Source: Streptomyces sp. R33 (GTDB taxonomy: Bacteria > Actinomycetota > Actinomycetes > Streptomycetales > Streptomycetaceae). Taken from it: a DNA stretch of 64,000 nt. Below the pieces are notes generated by a model. It had not been told where the DNA came from. It made no database searches and saw only the letters and a list, made by a program, of their open reading frames with translations. The translations under genes and the position numbers were made by a program. Shown piece by piece: positions 24,555-32,759 of this stretch; position 1 is the first letter of the stretch; each line of letters starts with the position of its first letter. The stretch spans positions 1,054,001-1,118,000 of the forward strand of contig NZ_CP165727.1 of assembly GCF_041200175.1 (NCBI RefSeq), in the 5' to 3' direction.

Positions 24555-24573
24555 CTAAGGGGCGTCGTCAAAC
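24555..24573. repeat. Solo MITE-like end sequence
   Basis: CTAAGGGGCGTCGTCAAAC differs at only three positions from the terminal repeat of the MITE-like element at 9055 (CTAGGGGGTGTCGTCAAAG). No matching inverted copy or internal element is visible nearby. It sits between the terminator and the P450 stop codon and may be a relic of an insertion. Confidence 0.4.
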
Positions 24574-24574
24574 G

Positions 24575-25792
24575 TCACCAGAGCACGGGCATCCGCTCGG
24601 GGATGCGCTTCATGAACCCGGTGCGCCACACGAGCTGCTCGATCGGCACGGCGAGGTCGAGGCCGGGCAGCCGCTCGAGCAGCACCTCGACGGCGATCTG
24701 TGCGTGCCGCTTGCCGAGGGCGGTGGCGGGGCAGTAGTGGCCTCCGCCGCCGAACGACAGGTGCGCGTTCGGGTTCGGCCGGTCGAGGCGGACGGTGTGC
24801 GGGTCCTCGAATTCGGCGGGGTCGTGGTTGGCGGCCTCGACGAGGACGAGGACGAGCTCCCCCTTCTGCACGGTGACGTCGCCGAGCTGCATGGTCTCGG
24901 TGGCGATCCGGGGCAGGCCGTCGGCGATCGACAGGTTGATGCGCAGCAGCTCGTCCACCGCGGCCGGGATGAGCGCCGGGTCGGCGATCAACTGGGCCTT
25001 CAGTTCGGGGTGCTGGATCAGGGAGACGAGTGCCATGGTGAGGAAGCCCATGACGCTGATGACGCCCGCGCCGAACATCGTGACGCCGACGGTGGCGAGC
25101 ATCTCGTCCGTCAGGTGCGCGTAGTCGGGGTCGTCCCGCAGGGCGGCGAGTTCGGACATGAGGCCCGTCGTCGCCGGGTCGTCGAGACGGGCGATCATGT
25201 GGCCCATGTCGCGGTCCCAGTTGATGCCCGCCGCGGGGATGGTGCGGGGGCTGTTCATGAACGCGACGTGCAGCGACCGGTAGAGGTCGGGGCCGTCGCT
25301 CTGGGGGATGCCGAGGATGTGGCAGTGCAGCCCGGTGGAGTAGGGGACGGTGAAGTCGCGGCGCAGGTCGGCCGGCACCCCTGTCGCGACCAACCGGTCG
25401 ACGAGCGCGTGCGCGTGGCCGGTCAGCCATGCCTCCAGCCCGGGGGCCTTCGGGTTGAGGGCCTTCATCACGGCCTTGCGGAGCCCGGCACCCGTGATGT
25501 TCCCCATGTTGTTGACCACCTCCGGGGGGATGGTCAGCGCGTACTGGCGGGGCGCACCCGGTGCGGAGGTGTCCTTGAGGGAGAACCGCGGGTCGTCGAG
25601 TACCTGCCTGCACAGTCGATAGGAGGACACCAGCCAGGCCTCTGCTCCGGCTATGGTGCGGACCTTTTTGACCGGCTCTTCGGTGAGCAGGTGCGCGATC
25701 TCGTCGGGCAGTCGCGTGCCGTTGGCGTCGAACGGGAACCGGGTGAGCTCGTCGGCGGCGGCGGCCGTGGAGGGGTCGATGGTGGTGGTCAT
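24575..25792 (-). CDS. CYP121-like cytochrome P450 acting on a cyclodipeptide
   Basis: 405 residues; the ATG overlaps the stop of the upstream cyclodipeptide synthase gene (ATGA at 25789-25792). The heme-binding region is [19 protein letters not shown]. The I-helix reads [13 protein letters not shown], without the usual acid-alcohol pair but closely matching CYP121 of Mycobacterium tuberculosis (FFGAGVIS). The [17 protein letters not shown] segment and the C-terminus [17 protein letters not shown] also match CYP121. CYP121 cross-links cyclo(Tyr-Tyr); Streptomyces relatives couple or dimerise Trp-containing diketopiperazines or attach guanine. The reaction here is therefore probably oxidative C-C or C-N bond formation on the product of the adjacent synthase. 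The family comparison is from memory. Confidence 0.93.
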   Translation of the reverse strand: MTTTIDPSTAAAADELTRFPFDANGTRLPDEIAHLLTEEPVKKVRTIAGAEAWLVSSYRLCRQVLDDPRFSLKDTSAPGAPRQYALTIPPEVVNNMGNITGAGLRKAVMKALNPKAPGLEAWLTGHAHALVDRLVATGVPADLRRDFTVPYSTGLHCHILGIPQSDGPDLYRSLHVAFMNSPRTIPAAGINWDRDMGHMIARLDDPATTGLMSELAALRDDPDYAHLTDEMLATVGVTMFGAGVISVMGFLTMALVSLIQHPELKAQLIADPALIPAAVDELLRINLSIADGLPRIATETMQLGDVTVQKGELVLVLVEAANHDPAEFEDPHTVRLDRPNPNAHLSFGGGGHYCPATALGKRHAQIAVEVLLERLPGLDLAVPIEQLVWRTGFMKRIPERMPVLW

Positions 25793-26505
25793 GCGGGGCG
25801 GTCCTGTTCTTCGGGTGCTTCGGCGGGGGTGATGACGGCGTGGCCCTGATTGCGCGAGGCGCGCAGGCCCCAGCCCCGTGCGTACAGCAGCTCTGCCAAC
25901 GGCAGTGCCTGGTGGTAGCAGTTGAGCGAGGAGGAGACCCCGAGAATGGCCGGGGTGTCGAGGAACAGGGGTACCTCGGCGCACACGTACTTGATGCACA
26001 CCTCGCGCTGCAACTCGGTGGGCGGTTGGCCGTTCAGCTTGTCGGCGAGGAACCGGGCCGCGAGTTGGTCGCACACCTCGCGGAACTCGGGGTCGTCGGT
26101 CATGAGGGTGTCGAGCCGGGAGCGGATGCGCTGGTAGGCCGGCAACTCCAGGAGCGCGGACATGGGACGGCCGCGCAGCCGTTCCCCCTCGGGGTCGAGG
26201 GCGGCGACCGCGGCGGTGACCTTGGCGCGGACGCCGCGGAGGTTCTTCACCGCCTTGCGCTGCGCTTCGACCTCGGGGTAGCCGAGGGCCACGAACATCT
26301 CGGCCACGTGCATGTCGGTCCAGATGAGATCGACCTGCCGGAAGTGTTCGAGCCCCCACCGGGCGAGGTCGAGCACGCGGTCGTGGGTGAAGTAGGAGTT
26401 CCCGGAGGAGATGCCGATGACGGCGTGGTCCCCCTCGTCATGGATCACCTGGCAGTGAGGCGTATAGGGACGGACGGCGAAGATGCCTTGAATGGCAGTC
26501 GTCAA
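25789..26505 (-). CDS. tRNA-dependent cyclodipeptide synthase
   Basis: 238 residues if the start is TTG 26505, which has AGGGGA upstream and gives an N-terminus [17 protein letters not shown]; an ATG at 26592 would add 29 residues with no ribosome site. CDPSs use two aminoacyl-tRNAs to make a diketopiperazine. The catalytic Ser is the first Ser of GISSGNSYF, with the Asn three residues later. The conserved Tyr and Glu are in [17 protein letters not shown], and CYHQALPL supplies Tyr-His, so the protein is of the NYH subfamily (AlbC, Rv2275). The amino acids used cannot be read reliably by eye. It forms a two-gene operon with the CYP121-like P450, as in the mycocyclosin and guanitrypmycin-type pathways. 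Confidence 0.92.
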   Translation of the reverse strand: MTTAIQGIFAVRPYTPHCQVIHDEGDHAVIGISSGNSYFTHDRVLDLARWGLEHFRQVDLIWTDMHVAEMFVALGYPEVEAQRKAVKNLRGVRAKVTAAVAALDPEGERLRGRPMSALLELPAYQRIRSRLDTLMTDDPEFREVCDQLAARFLADKLNGQPPTELQREVCIKYVCAEVPLFLDTPAILGVSSSLNCYHQALPLAELLYARGWGLRASRNQGHAVITPAEAPEEQDRPA

Positions 26506-26930
26506 CGTGAGTAATTCCCCTGCGCCGCTAGTCCCGGCAGGGCCGTGTGCCCTGGGTGTGGCGGCGCGCGAGATGACGCTAGCCGAGAACATGTCAGATG
26601 ATCTAGAGCTACCGGCCGGTTACTCTACGGATTTCGTTGCGGCCGAGGCGGAACCGAGGGGCGGACGCATGCTGGCGACACCCCGTGTTCACCCGCAGGT
26701 CAGCTGCCCGACAGCCGTCCGCGGCTGCGGATTGCGCACTCCGGCGCACGTCATACCGAGTCCGGTGGCGACCCGCCGGCAGCCCGTCGGATCCGGCGCA
26801 AACCGATGCACCGGAGCTGGATTGCCTCGGCGGACGAGGCGGCCGGGGCGAAGAAGAAGCTCGACGCCGAACCGCACCGATTCCCGCCGTATCCGCGTTC
26901 GACGCCGTGGTTCCCGGGTAGGCGGTCCGC
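26506..26930. other. Divergent promoter region between the CDPS operon and the thiol transferase gene
   Basis: About 425 bases without a supported gene if the CDPS gene starts at 26505. The part at 26570-26640 is the most AT-rich DNA in the area (GATGATCTAGAG, TTACTCTACGGATTTCG) and probably holds the promoter for the minus-strand CDPS-P450 operon. The remainder up to 26930 is GC-rich with no strong dyad. Confidence 0.5.
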
Positions 26931-27950
26931 GTGAGCTATGTGACGCGAGGCAAGGAGTACTCCCGCGACGACCGGTACCTCACCACCCGGATCACCGCCG
27001 ACGGACGCGACGGCTTCCCCGTGGAGCCCGGCCGCTACCGTCTGGTGGTCAGCCGCGCCTGTCCCTGGGCCGGCCGGTCCGTGATCGTACGGCGGCTCCT
27101 CGGGCTGGAGGCGGCTCTGCCCATGGCCGTCGCCGGGCCCACGCACGACGAGCGCAGCTGGCGGTTCGACCTCGATCCGGGGGGCCGCGATCCGGTGCTC
27201 GGGATCGAGCGGCTGCAGGAGGCCTACTTCGCCCGCGATCCCGGATACGACCGGGGCATCACCGTCCCGGCGATCGTGGACGTACCGAGCGGCCAGGTCG
27301 TGACCAATGACGTTCCGCAGATCACGATCGCCCTGTCCCTGGAGTGGGAGGCGTACCACCGCAACGGCGCGCCGGCCCTCTACCCGCCCGCCCTCCGGCC
27401 GGAGATCGACGCCGTGAACGAGGTGGTGTACCGGGACGTGAACAATGGCGTCTACCGGGCCGGGTTCGCCGGGTCGCAGGAGTCGTACGCCGATGCGTAC
27501 GAGCGCCTGTTCAGCCGGCTCGACCGGCTCTCCGCGCGCTTGGAGGGCTCGCGCTACCTCGTCGGTGACACGATCACGGAAGCGGACGTACGGCTGTTCA
27601 CCACGCTCGTCCGGTTCGATGCCGTCTACCACGGCCATTTCAAGTGCAACCGGCAGAAGCTGTCCGAGATGCCCGTGCTCTGGGCGTACGCCCGGGACCT
27701 CTTCCAGACACCCGGCTTCGGCGACACGGTCGACTTCGACCACATCAAGAGGCACTACTTCACGGTGCAGGACGACATCAACCCGACCGGGATCGTGCCG
27801 GTCGGCCCGGACCCGTCGGGCTGGCTCGCACCGCACGGCCGCGCAGCGCTGGGCGGGCGCCCCTTCGGCGACGGCACACCACCCGGCCCGGTCCCGGCGG
27901 CGGAGGTCGTCCCGGCCGGCCACAACCCCGCTCCCCCCGTAAGCCGGTGA
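26931..27950 (+). CDS. Xi-class glutathione/mycothiol S-transferase (glutathionyl-hydroquinone reductase family)
   Basis: 339 residues from GTG 26931. The catalytic Cys44 is in SRACPWAGR, the CPWA motif of the ECM4/YqjG Xi-class enzymes. The C-terminal helical domain has the family signatures DVNNGVYRAGFAGSQESY, YLVGDTITEADVRLFTTLVRFDAVYHGHFKCN and VDFDHIKRHYF. Streptomyces make mycothiol instead of glutathione, so the thiol used is probably mycothiol. The typical role is reductive removal of thiol from hydroquinones. The C-terminal 50 residues are a Pro/Gly-rich tail. A DUF72 gene follows after 4 bases. Confidence 0.9.
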   Translation: MSYVTRGKEYSRDDRYLTTRITADGRDGFPVEPGRYRLVVSRACPWAGRSVIVRRLLGLEAALPMAVAGPTHDERSWRFDLDPGGRDPVLGIERLQEAYFARDPGYDRGITVPAIVDVPSGQVVTNDVPQITIALSLEWEAYHRNGAPALYPPALRPEIDAVNEVVYRDVNNGVYRAGFAGSQESYADAYERLFSRLDRLSARLEGSRYLVGDTITEADVRLFTTLVRFDAVYHGHFKCNRQKLSEMPVLWAYARDLFQTPGFGDTVDFDHIKRHYFTVQDDINPTGIVPVGPDPSGWLAPHGRAALGGRPFGDGTPPGPVPAAEVVPAGHNPAPPVSR

Positions 27951-27954
27951 CGAC

Positions 27955-28677
27955 ATGCCCGTACGCGTCGGCACCTCGGGATGGCAGTACCGGGACTGGG
28001 CAGGGGTCCTCTATCCGCCCGACCGGCCCCAGCGGTTGTGGCTGGAGGTGTACGCGGAGCACTTCGCCACCGTGGAGAGCAACAACGCCTTCTACAAGCT
28101 GCCTTCTGCGGAGACCTTCGCCCAGTGGCGCGAACGCACGCCCCCGGGCTTCGTCATGGCGGTGAAGGCCAGCCGGTACCTGACGCACATCAAACGACTG
28201 CACGAACCGAAGGAACCGGTCCACCGGCTGATGACGCACGCGGCCGCCTTGGGCGACCGGCTGGGGCCGATCCTGCTCCAACTGCCCCCCACCCTGCGGG
28301 CCGACCCGGACGCGCTGGACGGCTGCCTGGCCTGTTTCCCGGCCGGCACCCGCATCGCCGTCGAACCGCGGCACGAGTCGTGGTGGACCGCGGACGTGCG
28401 CAAGGTCCTCACGGACCACCGGGCCGCCCTGTGCTGGGCCGACCGCGGCTCGCGGCCCGTGACACCGCTGTGGCGGACCGCCGAATGGGGATACGTGCGG
28501 TTCCACGAGGGACGGGCCGATCCGGCGCCCCGGTACGGCCGGACGGCACTGCGCTCCTGGGCAGCCCGGATCGCCGACACCTGGCCCGCGGACGCCGATG
28601 TCTTCGCGTACTTCAACAACGACTCGGGCGGGGCCGCCGTCGTCAACGCCCGCGCGTTCGTCCGACTGGTCGGGTGA
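27955..28677 (+). CDS. DUF72 (YecE-like) protein
   Basis: 240 residues, ATG 27955, four bases after the upstream gene, so likely co-transcribed with it. The fold is a TIM-barrel-like domain identified by GTSGWQYRDWAGVLYPP at the start, VESNNAFYKLPSAETFAQW, FVMAVKASRYLTHIKRL, LGPILLQLPPTL, IAVEPRHESWW and FAYFNNDSGGAAVVNA at the end. All are hallmarks of DUF72/YecE. The biochemical role is unknown; in some genomes it neighbours DNA-repair or Fe-S genes. Confidence 0.92.
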   Translation: MPVRVGTSGWQYRDWAGVLYPPDRPQRLWLEVYAEHFATVESNNAFYKLPSAETFAQWRERTPPGFVMAVKASRYLTHIKRLHEPKEPVHRLMTHAAALGDRLGPILLQLPPTLRADPDALDGCLACFPAGTRIAVEPRHESWWTADVRKVLTDHRAALCWADRGSRPVTPLWRTAEWGYVRFHEGRADPAPRYGRTALRSWAARIADTWPADADVFAYFNNDSGGAAVVNARAFVRLVG

Positions 28678-28718
28678 CCGGCCGGGCACCGCTGTGACGG
28701 GTGAACCCGAGGCCGGGA

Positions 28719-28949
28719 TCAGCCTGCGGACCCCCGCTCCCGGCGGCGGGTCGTGCGCGGCGGCTCGGTCGCCTTGTCCGGCTCGTTCGGCCGGTCCAGC
28801 CGGCTCGCCTCGTCGGTGTCCGCCGCCCGGACGGGCGGCAGGTCCTTGCCGTCGGCCCCGGCACGGGGCGCGACGTGCGGGGCACGGCGCCGTTCCTTGT
28901 CACCGTGATCGTGCAGGGGGGCGCCTCCGGCGCCGCCTTGGTCTTCCAT
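28719..28949 (-). CDS. Small hydrophilic hypothetical protein
   Basis: 76 residues from an ATG (complement at 28947-28949) with GGAGG 8 bases upstream. In-frame upstream ATGs would add up to 20 residues. Composition is extreme: Gly, Asp, Glu, Arg and Pro with no hydrophobic core (EDQGGAGGAPLHDHGDKERR ...), predicted disordered. Such small charged proteins are common beside stress genes in this genus. I do not recognise a family; the ribosome site is the main support. Confidence 0.5.
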   Translation of the reverse strand: MEDQGGAGGAPLHDHGDKERRRAPHVAPRAGADGKDLPPVRAADTDEASRLDRPNEPDKATEPPRTTRRRERGSAG

Positions 28950-29072
28950 GGCCCGTCCCTCCTCGTGCGTCATCCGGCCCCCGATGTCCGGCGCCTGCCC
29001 GGACGCCACCGGCCAAAACCTGCGATCGCCCTGCGCGGCCGGCCCTTCACGCGGCGTACCAGACGCCGCGCG

Positions 29073-29546
29073 TCACCCCTTCCTGGTCTTGCTGCGCAGG
29101 AGCATGCTCGGCATGACCAGCCAGCAGATCGCGAACCAGCCGGTGACACAGGCGGTCACCGGCCAGGCGATCCAGTGCGAGGTGGCGACCCGCAGCAGGA
29201 GCAGCACCGAGAGGGTCACGGTCAGCGCGAGGAGCACGATGCCGGTGGAGACCAGCCGCCCCGCCGCCCTGACCAGTTGCGGCTTGAGGTGGTGGCCGGC
29301 CAGCAGTTGGTGGTAGGCGACCGGGGCGATCAGGGTGCCGGTCGCCAGGGCGCCCAGCGCCACGGTCACGACGTACAGGCCGCGGTCGAAAAGGCCCAGC
29401 TCCTCGAAGCGGGCCGTGAAGGCGACGCTGAGCAGGAAGCCGAAGAGGATCTGGGCCCCGGTCTGGGCGACGCGGACTTCCTGGAGCGTCTCGTTCCAGC
29501 GGCGGTCGGCCCACTCCGCCGGGGTCTCGTCCCGATCGTCTGACAT
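29073..29546 (-). CDS. DUF6328 membrane protein
   Basis: 158 residues, ATG at 29546 with GGAGGAGG 9 bases upstream. The N-terminal 20 residues are charged. EWADRRWNETLQEVRVAQTGAQILFGFLLSVAFTARF then leads into four hydrophobic helices; the motif RVAQTGAQILFGFLL is characteristic of DUF6328. Function unknown. It is divergent from the DJ-1-type gene. Confidence 0.88.
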   Translation of the reverse strand: MSDDRDETPAEWADRRWNETLQEVRVAQTGAQILFGFLLSVAFTARFEELGLFDRGLYVVTVALGALATGTLIAPVAYHQLLAGHHLKPQLVRAAGRLVSTGIVLLALTVTLSVLLLLRVATSHWIAWPVTACVTGWFAICWLVMPSMLLRSKTRKG

Positions 29547-29772
29547 GGGAGCCGACCTCCTCCGGATAGGGAACGGCCGGTCACCGGTACCCGCCGCTCG
29601 CGAGCCTATTGCGACACCGCGCCGGGACCTCGGCGACACGGTGTCGGCGAGTGGGCCTCCTCCGGCCCTTGGCCGGGCCGCGCTGATTGAGACGCTTCCG
29701 TCCGGGCAGGCGCCGCAGGTACGAGAGGAGCCCGCGGTGCCGCAACCGCCTGACCGAACGAGGTGTCCCCCG

Positions 29773-30330
29773 ATGCGTATCGCCTTCCTCACGGCGCCCG
29801 AGGGCGTCGAGGAGATCGAACTGACCGAGCCCTGGCAGGCCGTGCTCGACGCCGGATGGAACCCGCGGTTGGTGTCCACCCAGCCCGGCCGCGTCCGCGC
29901 GTTCCGGCACTTCGCCCCCGGGGGCACGTACGGCGTCGACCACGTCCTGGCAGGTGACACGGCAGAGGCCTTCGACGCACTCGTGCTGCCCGGCGGCGTC
30001 GCCAACCCCGACGCGCTGCGGATGAACGAACTGGCCGTCGGTTTCACCCGGAGCTTCTTCGAGGCGGGCAAACCCGTCGCCGCGATCTGCCACGCCCCCT
30101 GGACGCTGGTGGAGGCGGACGTCGTACGGGGCCGGACCCTCACGTCCTGGCCCAGCCTCGCGACCGACATCCGCAACGCGGGCGGCACCTGGGTGGACGA
30201 GAAGGTGCACGTCTGCCACGCGGAGCCCGCCACGCTGGTCACCAGCCGCAAACCGGCGGACCTGGAAGCCTTCTGCGGCGCCTTCGTGAAGGAGTTCGCC
30301 GCATCCGGCGCCGCGGTCGGCAGCACCTGA
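29773..30330 (+). CDS. DJ-1/PfpI family protein
   Basis: 185 residues, ATG 29773. The fold is a class I glutamine-amidotransferase-like domain: IAFLTAPEGVEEIELTEPWQAVLDAG, FDALVLPGGVANPDALRMN, the nucleophile elbow AICHAPWTLVEADVV with Cys, and ATDIRNAGGTWVDEKV. This matches the PfpI/YhbO-YajL group, which act as stress-related glyoxalases, deglycases or proteases; the exact activity is debated. It stands in a run of stress-type genes. Confidence 0.9.
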   Translation: MRIAFLTAPEGVEEIELTEPWQAVLDAGWNPRLVSTQPGRVRAFRHFAPGGTYGVDHVLAGDTAEAFDALVLPGGVANPDALRMNELAVGFTRSFFEAGKPVAAICHAPWTLVEADVVRGRTLTSWPSLATDIRNAGGTWVDEKVHVCHAEPATLVTSRKPADLEAFCGAFVKEFAASGAAVGST

Positions 30331-30391
30331 TGGCACTGACGGCCCGCCACCGCACCACCCCACCGACGAGCCCCCGGAACGGAGGCCCACC

Positions 30392-30934
30392 ATGTCAACA
30401 GGCACACTCATCGCCGTCATCGTGATCGCGGCGATCGTGGTGATCGCGCTCGGCACAGCGCTGTGGATGCGGTCGCGGCGACGCCACCTGCAGGACCGGT
30501 TCGGACCGGAGTACGAGCGCACGGTCGAGCAGGAGGGCGGCCGGCTGGCCGCCGACCGCGAGCTGCACGCCCGCGAGGAACGCCACGCCGATCTCGACAT
30601 CAAGGAGCTCCCGGAGGAACGCCGCCGCGCCTATGCGCAGGAGTGGAGCGGCGTCCAGGAGCACTTCGTGGACCGCCCCGAAGGGTCCGTGACGCAGGCC
30701 GACGAGCTGGTGACGCGGCTGATGAGGGAGCGGGGCTATCCCACCGACGGGTTCGACGCCCAGGTCCGCGACCTCTCGGTGGCCCATGGGGACACCCTCC
30801 AGCACTACCGCGCGGCGCACGCGGTCAAGGTGCGCAGCACCGAAGGACGGGCGACGACAGAAGAGCTCCGCGGGGCGATGGTGCACTACCGCGCCCTGTT
30901 CGCCGAGCTGCTGAGCGACCAAGGAGGTCGATGA
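30392..30934 (+). CDS. Membrane-anchored protein with a repeat domain shared with the next gene
   Basis: 180 residues, ATG 30392 after a CGGAGG site. One N-terminal transmembrane helix (residues 5-26) is followed by an Arg-rich stop (RSRRRH) and a charged coiled stretch (DRFGPEYERTVEQEGGR ... ERRRAYAQ). Residues 80-172 form a helical domain containing EWSGVQEHFVDRPEGSVTQA and ending MVHYRALFAELL. The same pattern appears in the downstream protein (residues 97-168), so the two are paralogues. The soluble part should face the cytoplasm or wall depending on orientation; the positive-inside rule favours cytoplasmic. Function unknown. Confidence 0.8.
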   Translation: MSTGTLIAVIVIAAIVVIALGTALWMRSRRRHLQDRFGPEYERTVEQEGGRLAADRELHAREERHADLDIKELPEERRRAYAQEWSGVQEHFVDRPEGSVTQADELVTRLMRERGYPTDGFDAQVRDLSVAHGDTLQHYRAAHAVKVRSTEGRATTEELRGAMVHYRALFAELLSDQGGR

Positions 30935-30935
30935 C

Positions 30936-31448
30936 ATGCGCAACGACGGCATCCAGGACCGCGGCGAGGGCGAGGAACGCCTGGGCGGCAGCGGTCTCAG
31001 CACCGAGGACCTGGCGGACCCCGGCCGCACGCAAGGGGCGGCGGTCTACCCCGGTGAGGCCACAGCACAGGAGGAGGACCGGGACGAGGACCGGGACGAG
31101 GAGCGCGGCGCGGGAGACGACGCGGGGGCGCCGACCGCGGAGCGGAGCTCTTCCGGCGTGGACGAAGGCGAGGACGAGAACGAGCCCCTGCTCGACGCCA
31201 AGGAGGCGGAGGAGTACCGAACGACGTGGCGTGAGATCCAGGGCCGTTTCGTGGACGACCCCGAGGACGCGGTGCGGTCCGCGGACACCCTGGTCGCGGA
31301 GGTGATGCAGACGCTCGCCCGTTCTTTCGCGGACCACAAGCAGGCGCTCGTCGACCAGTGGGGCCGCGGCGAGGAGGTCGCCACGGAGGACCTGCGGCTG
31401 GCACTGCAGCGCTACCGTTCGTTCTTCAACCGGCTGCTGAAGACATGA
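30936..31448 (+). CDS. Acidic protein sharing a domain with its neighbour
   Basis: 170 residues from ATG 30936, with a perfect AAGGAGG 8 bases upstream and only 1 base after the previous stop. The first 90 residues are very acidic and disordered (EEDRDEDRDEERGAGDD ...). Residues 97-168 match the upstream protein's C-terminal domain: TWREIQGRFVDDPEDAVRSA and LALQRYRSFFNRLL. It lacks the membrane anchor, so the pair consists of one anchored and one soluble form of the same domain. Function unknown. Confidence 0.8.
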   Translation: MRNDGIQDRGEGEERLGGSGLSTEDLADPGRTQGAAVYPGEATAQEEDRDEDRDEERGAGDDAGAPTAERSSSGVDEGEDENEPLLDAKEAEEYRTTWREIQGRFVDDPEDAVRSADTLVAEVMQTLARSFADHKQALVDQWGRGEEVATEDLRLALQRYRSFFNRLLKT

Positions 31449-31493
31449 ACGCACCCGACGGCACGTTCCCCGGCGGTGCGTTCCCCGGCCGAG

Positions 31494-32759
31494 ATGACCG
31501 GCACTGAGGAGCCCGGTCGGCCGTCCCGGCTGGGGCGGGCGGGCAGCGCGCTCCGCCGTGCGCGGGCCGGACGCCGTTGGGTTCGCGTGCAGGAACTGGA
31601 TCTGTGGCAACGCTCGCTGGGGTTCGCCGCCCTCGGGTTCCTGACGCTGGTACCGCTGCTGATCGTCGTATCCGCCGCGGATGCCGCCGACGGGCAGGGT
31701 TTCGCGCAATGGCTGGGGGACGGCCTCGGCGTGTCGGCGGCCGCCCGGCTGGAGATCGAACGCCTCTTCGCCCTGTCCGGCCAGGCGTGGCGGACCACGA
31801 CGGCGTTCGGGCTGGCCCTGCTCGCCGTCTTCGGCCTGTCGTTCGCCACCATGGTCCAGAACGGCTACGAGAGCATCTGGGGCCTGCCACCCGCCCGCTG
31901 GTGGGCGCGGTGGCGGCACGTCCTGTGGCTCGGCGTACTGACGGGCGTCCTGTACCTGTCGGCGATCTCCGCGCCGTGGCGCGGCTCCCCGGCCCGGGGC
32001 TTCGTGACGGTCGTGATCGGCGCCCTGTTCTTCTGGTGGTCCCAGCGGCTGCTGCTCGGCGGCCGGGTCGCATGGACCGCCCTCCTCCCCGGCGCGGCGG
32101 CGACCATGCTGGGGCTCCTCGGCCTGCGGGTCTTCTCACGGCTCGTGTTCTCACCGCTGATCGCGTCCAGCGCCGTCACGTACGGCCCGTTCGGAACCGT
32201 CCTCGTCATCCAGGCCTGGCTCGTCGGCGTCGGCTTCGTCGTCTTCGGCGGCGCGCTCCTCGGCCGCCTGGTCCACGACGAGCTGCTGCTCCGTACGCAC
32301 CCTGCACGCGCGGACGAGCGCGGCCTCCGGCGCCGCCGGTTAGCCGGTCGTGCCCCGGGCATGCGGAGGGCATGGGCACAGGGCGTACGGCCGGTTCCGG
32401 GGGAAGCCCGGCGGAACGGGACAGCGAGACCCGGTTCACGGTGTGGGTGGCCCTCGCGGCCAATCTGGTCATCTGCGTCGCCAAGGCCGTCGGTGGCGTC
32501 ATCGCCGCCTCTCCCGCCCTGCTGTCCGAAGCGGCCCATTCGGTGGCCGACAGCCTCAACGAGGTGTTCCTGCTGGCCTCGGTCAAGCGCAGCCGGCGGC
32601 CGGCCGACCGACGGCACCCCTTCGGCTACGGCAAGGAGCGCTTCTTCTGGTCGTTGCTCGCCGCGGTGGGCATCTTCGTCACCGGAGGCTGCTTCTCGGT
32701 GTTCCAGGGCATCGAGGCGTTCCGTTCGGGCGGTTCCGAGTCCCACGAGGGGTATGTGA
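31494..32759 (+). CDS. YihY/BrkB-type inner membrane protein with an abnormal C-terminal extension
   Basis: 421 residues from ATG 31494. The first about 280 residues are a YihY/virulence factor BrkB domain: VRVQELDLWQRSLGFAALGF, GLSFATMVQNGYESIWGLPP, six membrane helices, and SSAVTYGPFGTVLVIQAWLVGVGFVVFGGA. A family member would normally end soon after HDELLLR. Here the frame runs on another 140 residues, of which 129 lie inside the next gene in a different frame, and the added sequence is Pro/Ser/Arg-rich shadow-like. A TAG at 32341-32343 one frame over, just after the domain, suggests that a one-base indel removed the native stop. The family was once called ribonuclease BN, but that is not its activity. 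Confidence 0.75.
   Translation: MTGTEEPGRPSRLGRAGSALRRARAGRRWVRVQELDLWQRSLGFAALGFLTLVPLLIVVSAADAADGQGFAQWLGDGLGVSAAARLEIERLFALSGQAWRTTTAFGLALLAVFGLSFATMVQNGYESIWGLPPARWWARWRHVLWLGVLTGVLYLSAISAPWRGSPARGFVTVVIGALFFWWSQRLLLGGRVAWTALLPGAAATMLGLLGLRVFSRLVFSPLIASSAVTYGPFGTVLVIQAWLVGVGFVVFGGALLGRLVHDELLLRTHPARADERGLRRRRLAGRAPGMRRAWAQGVRPVPGEARRNGTARPGSRCGWPSRPIWSSASPRPSVASSPPLPPCCPKRPIRWPTASTRCSCWPRSSAAGGRPTDGTPSATARSASSGRCSPRWASSSPEAASRCSRASRRSVRAVPSPTRGM

Noticed and set aside
25793..26359. N-terminal extension of the P450 frame to about 594 codons
   Set aside because: P450s of this family are about 400 residues; the extension overlaps the CDPS gene and is shadow sequence.
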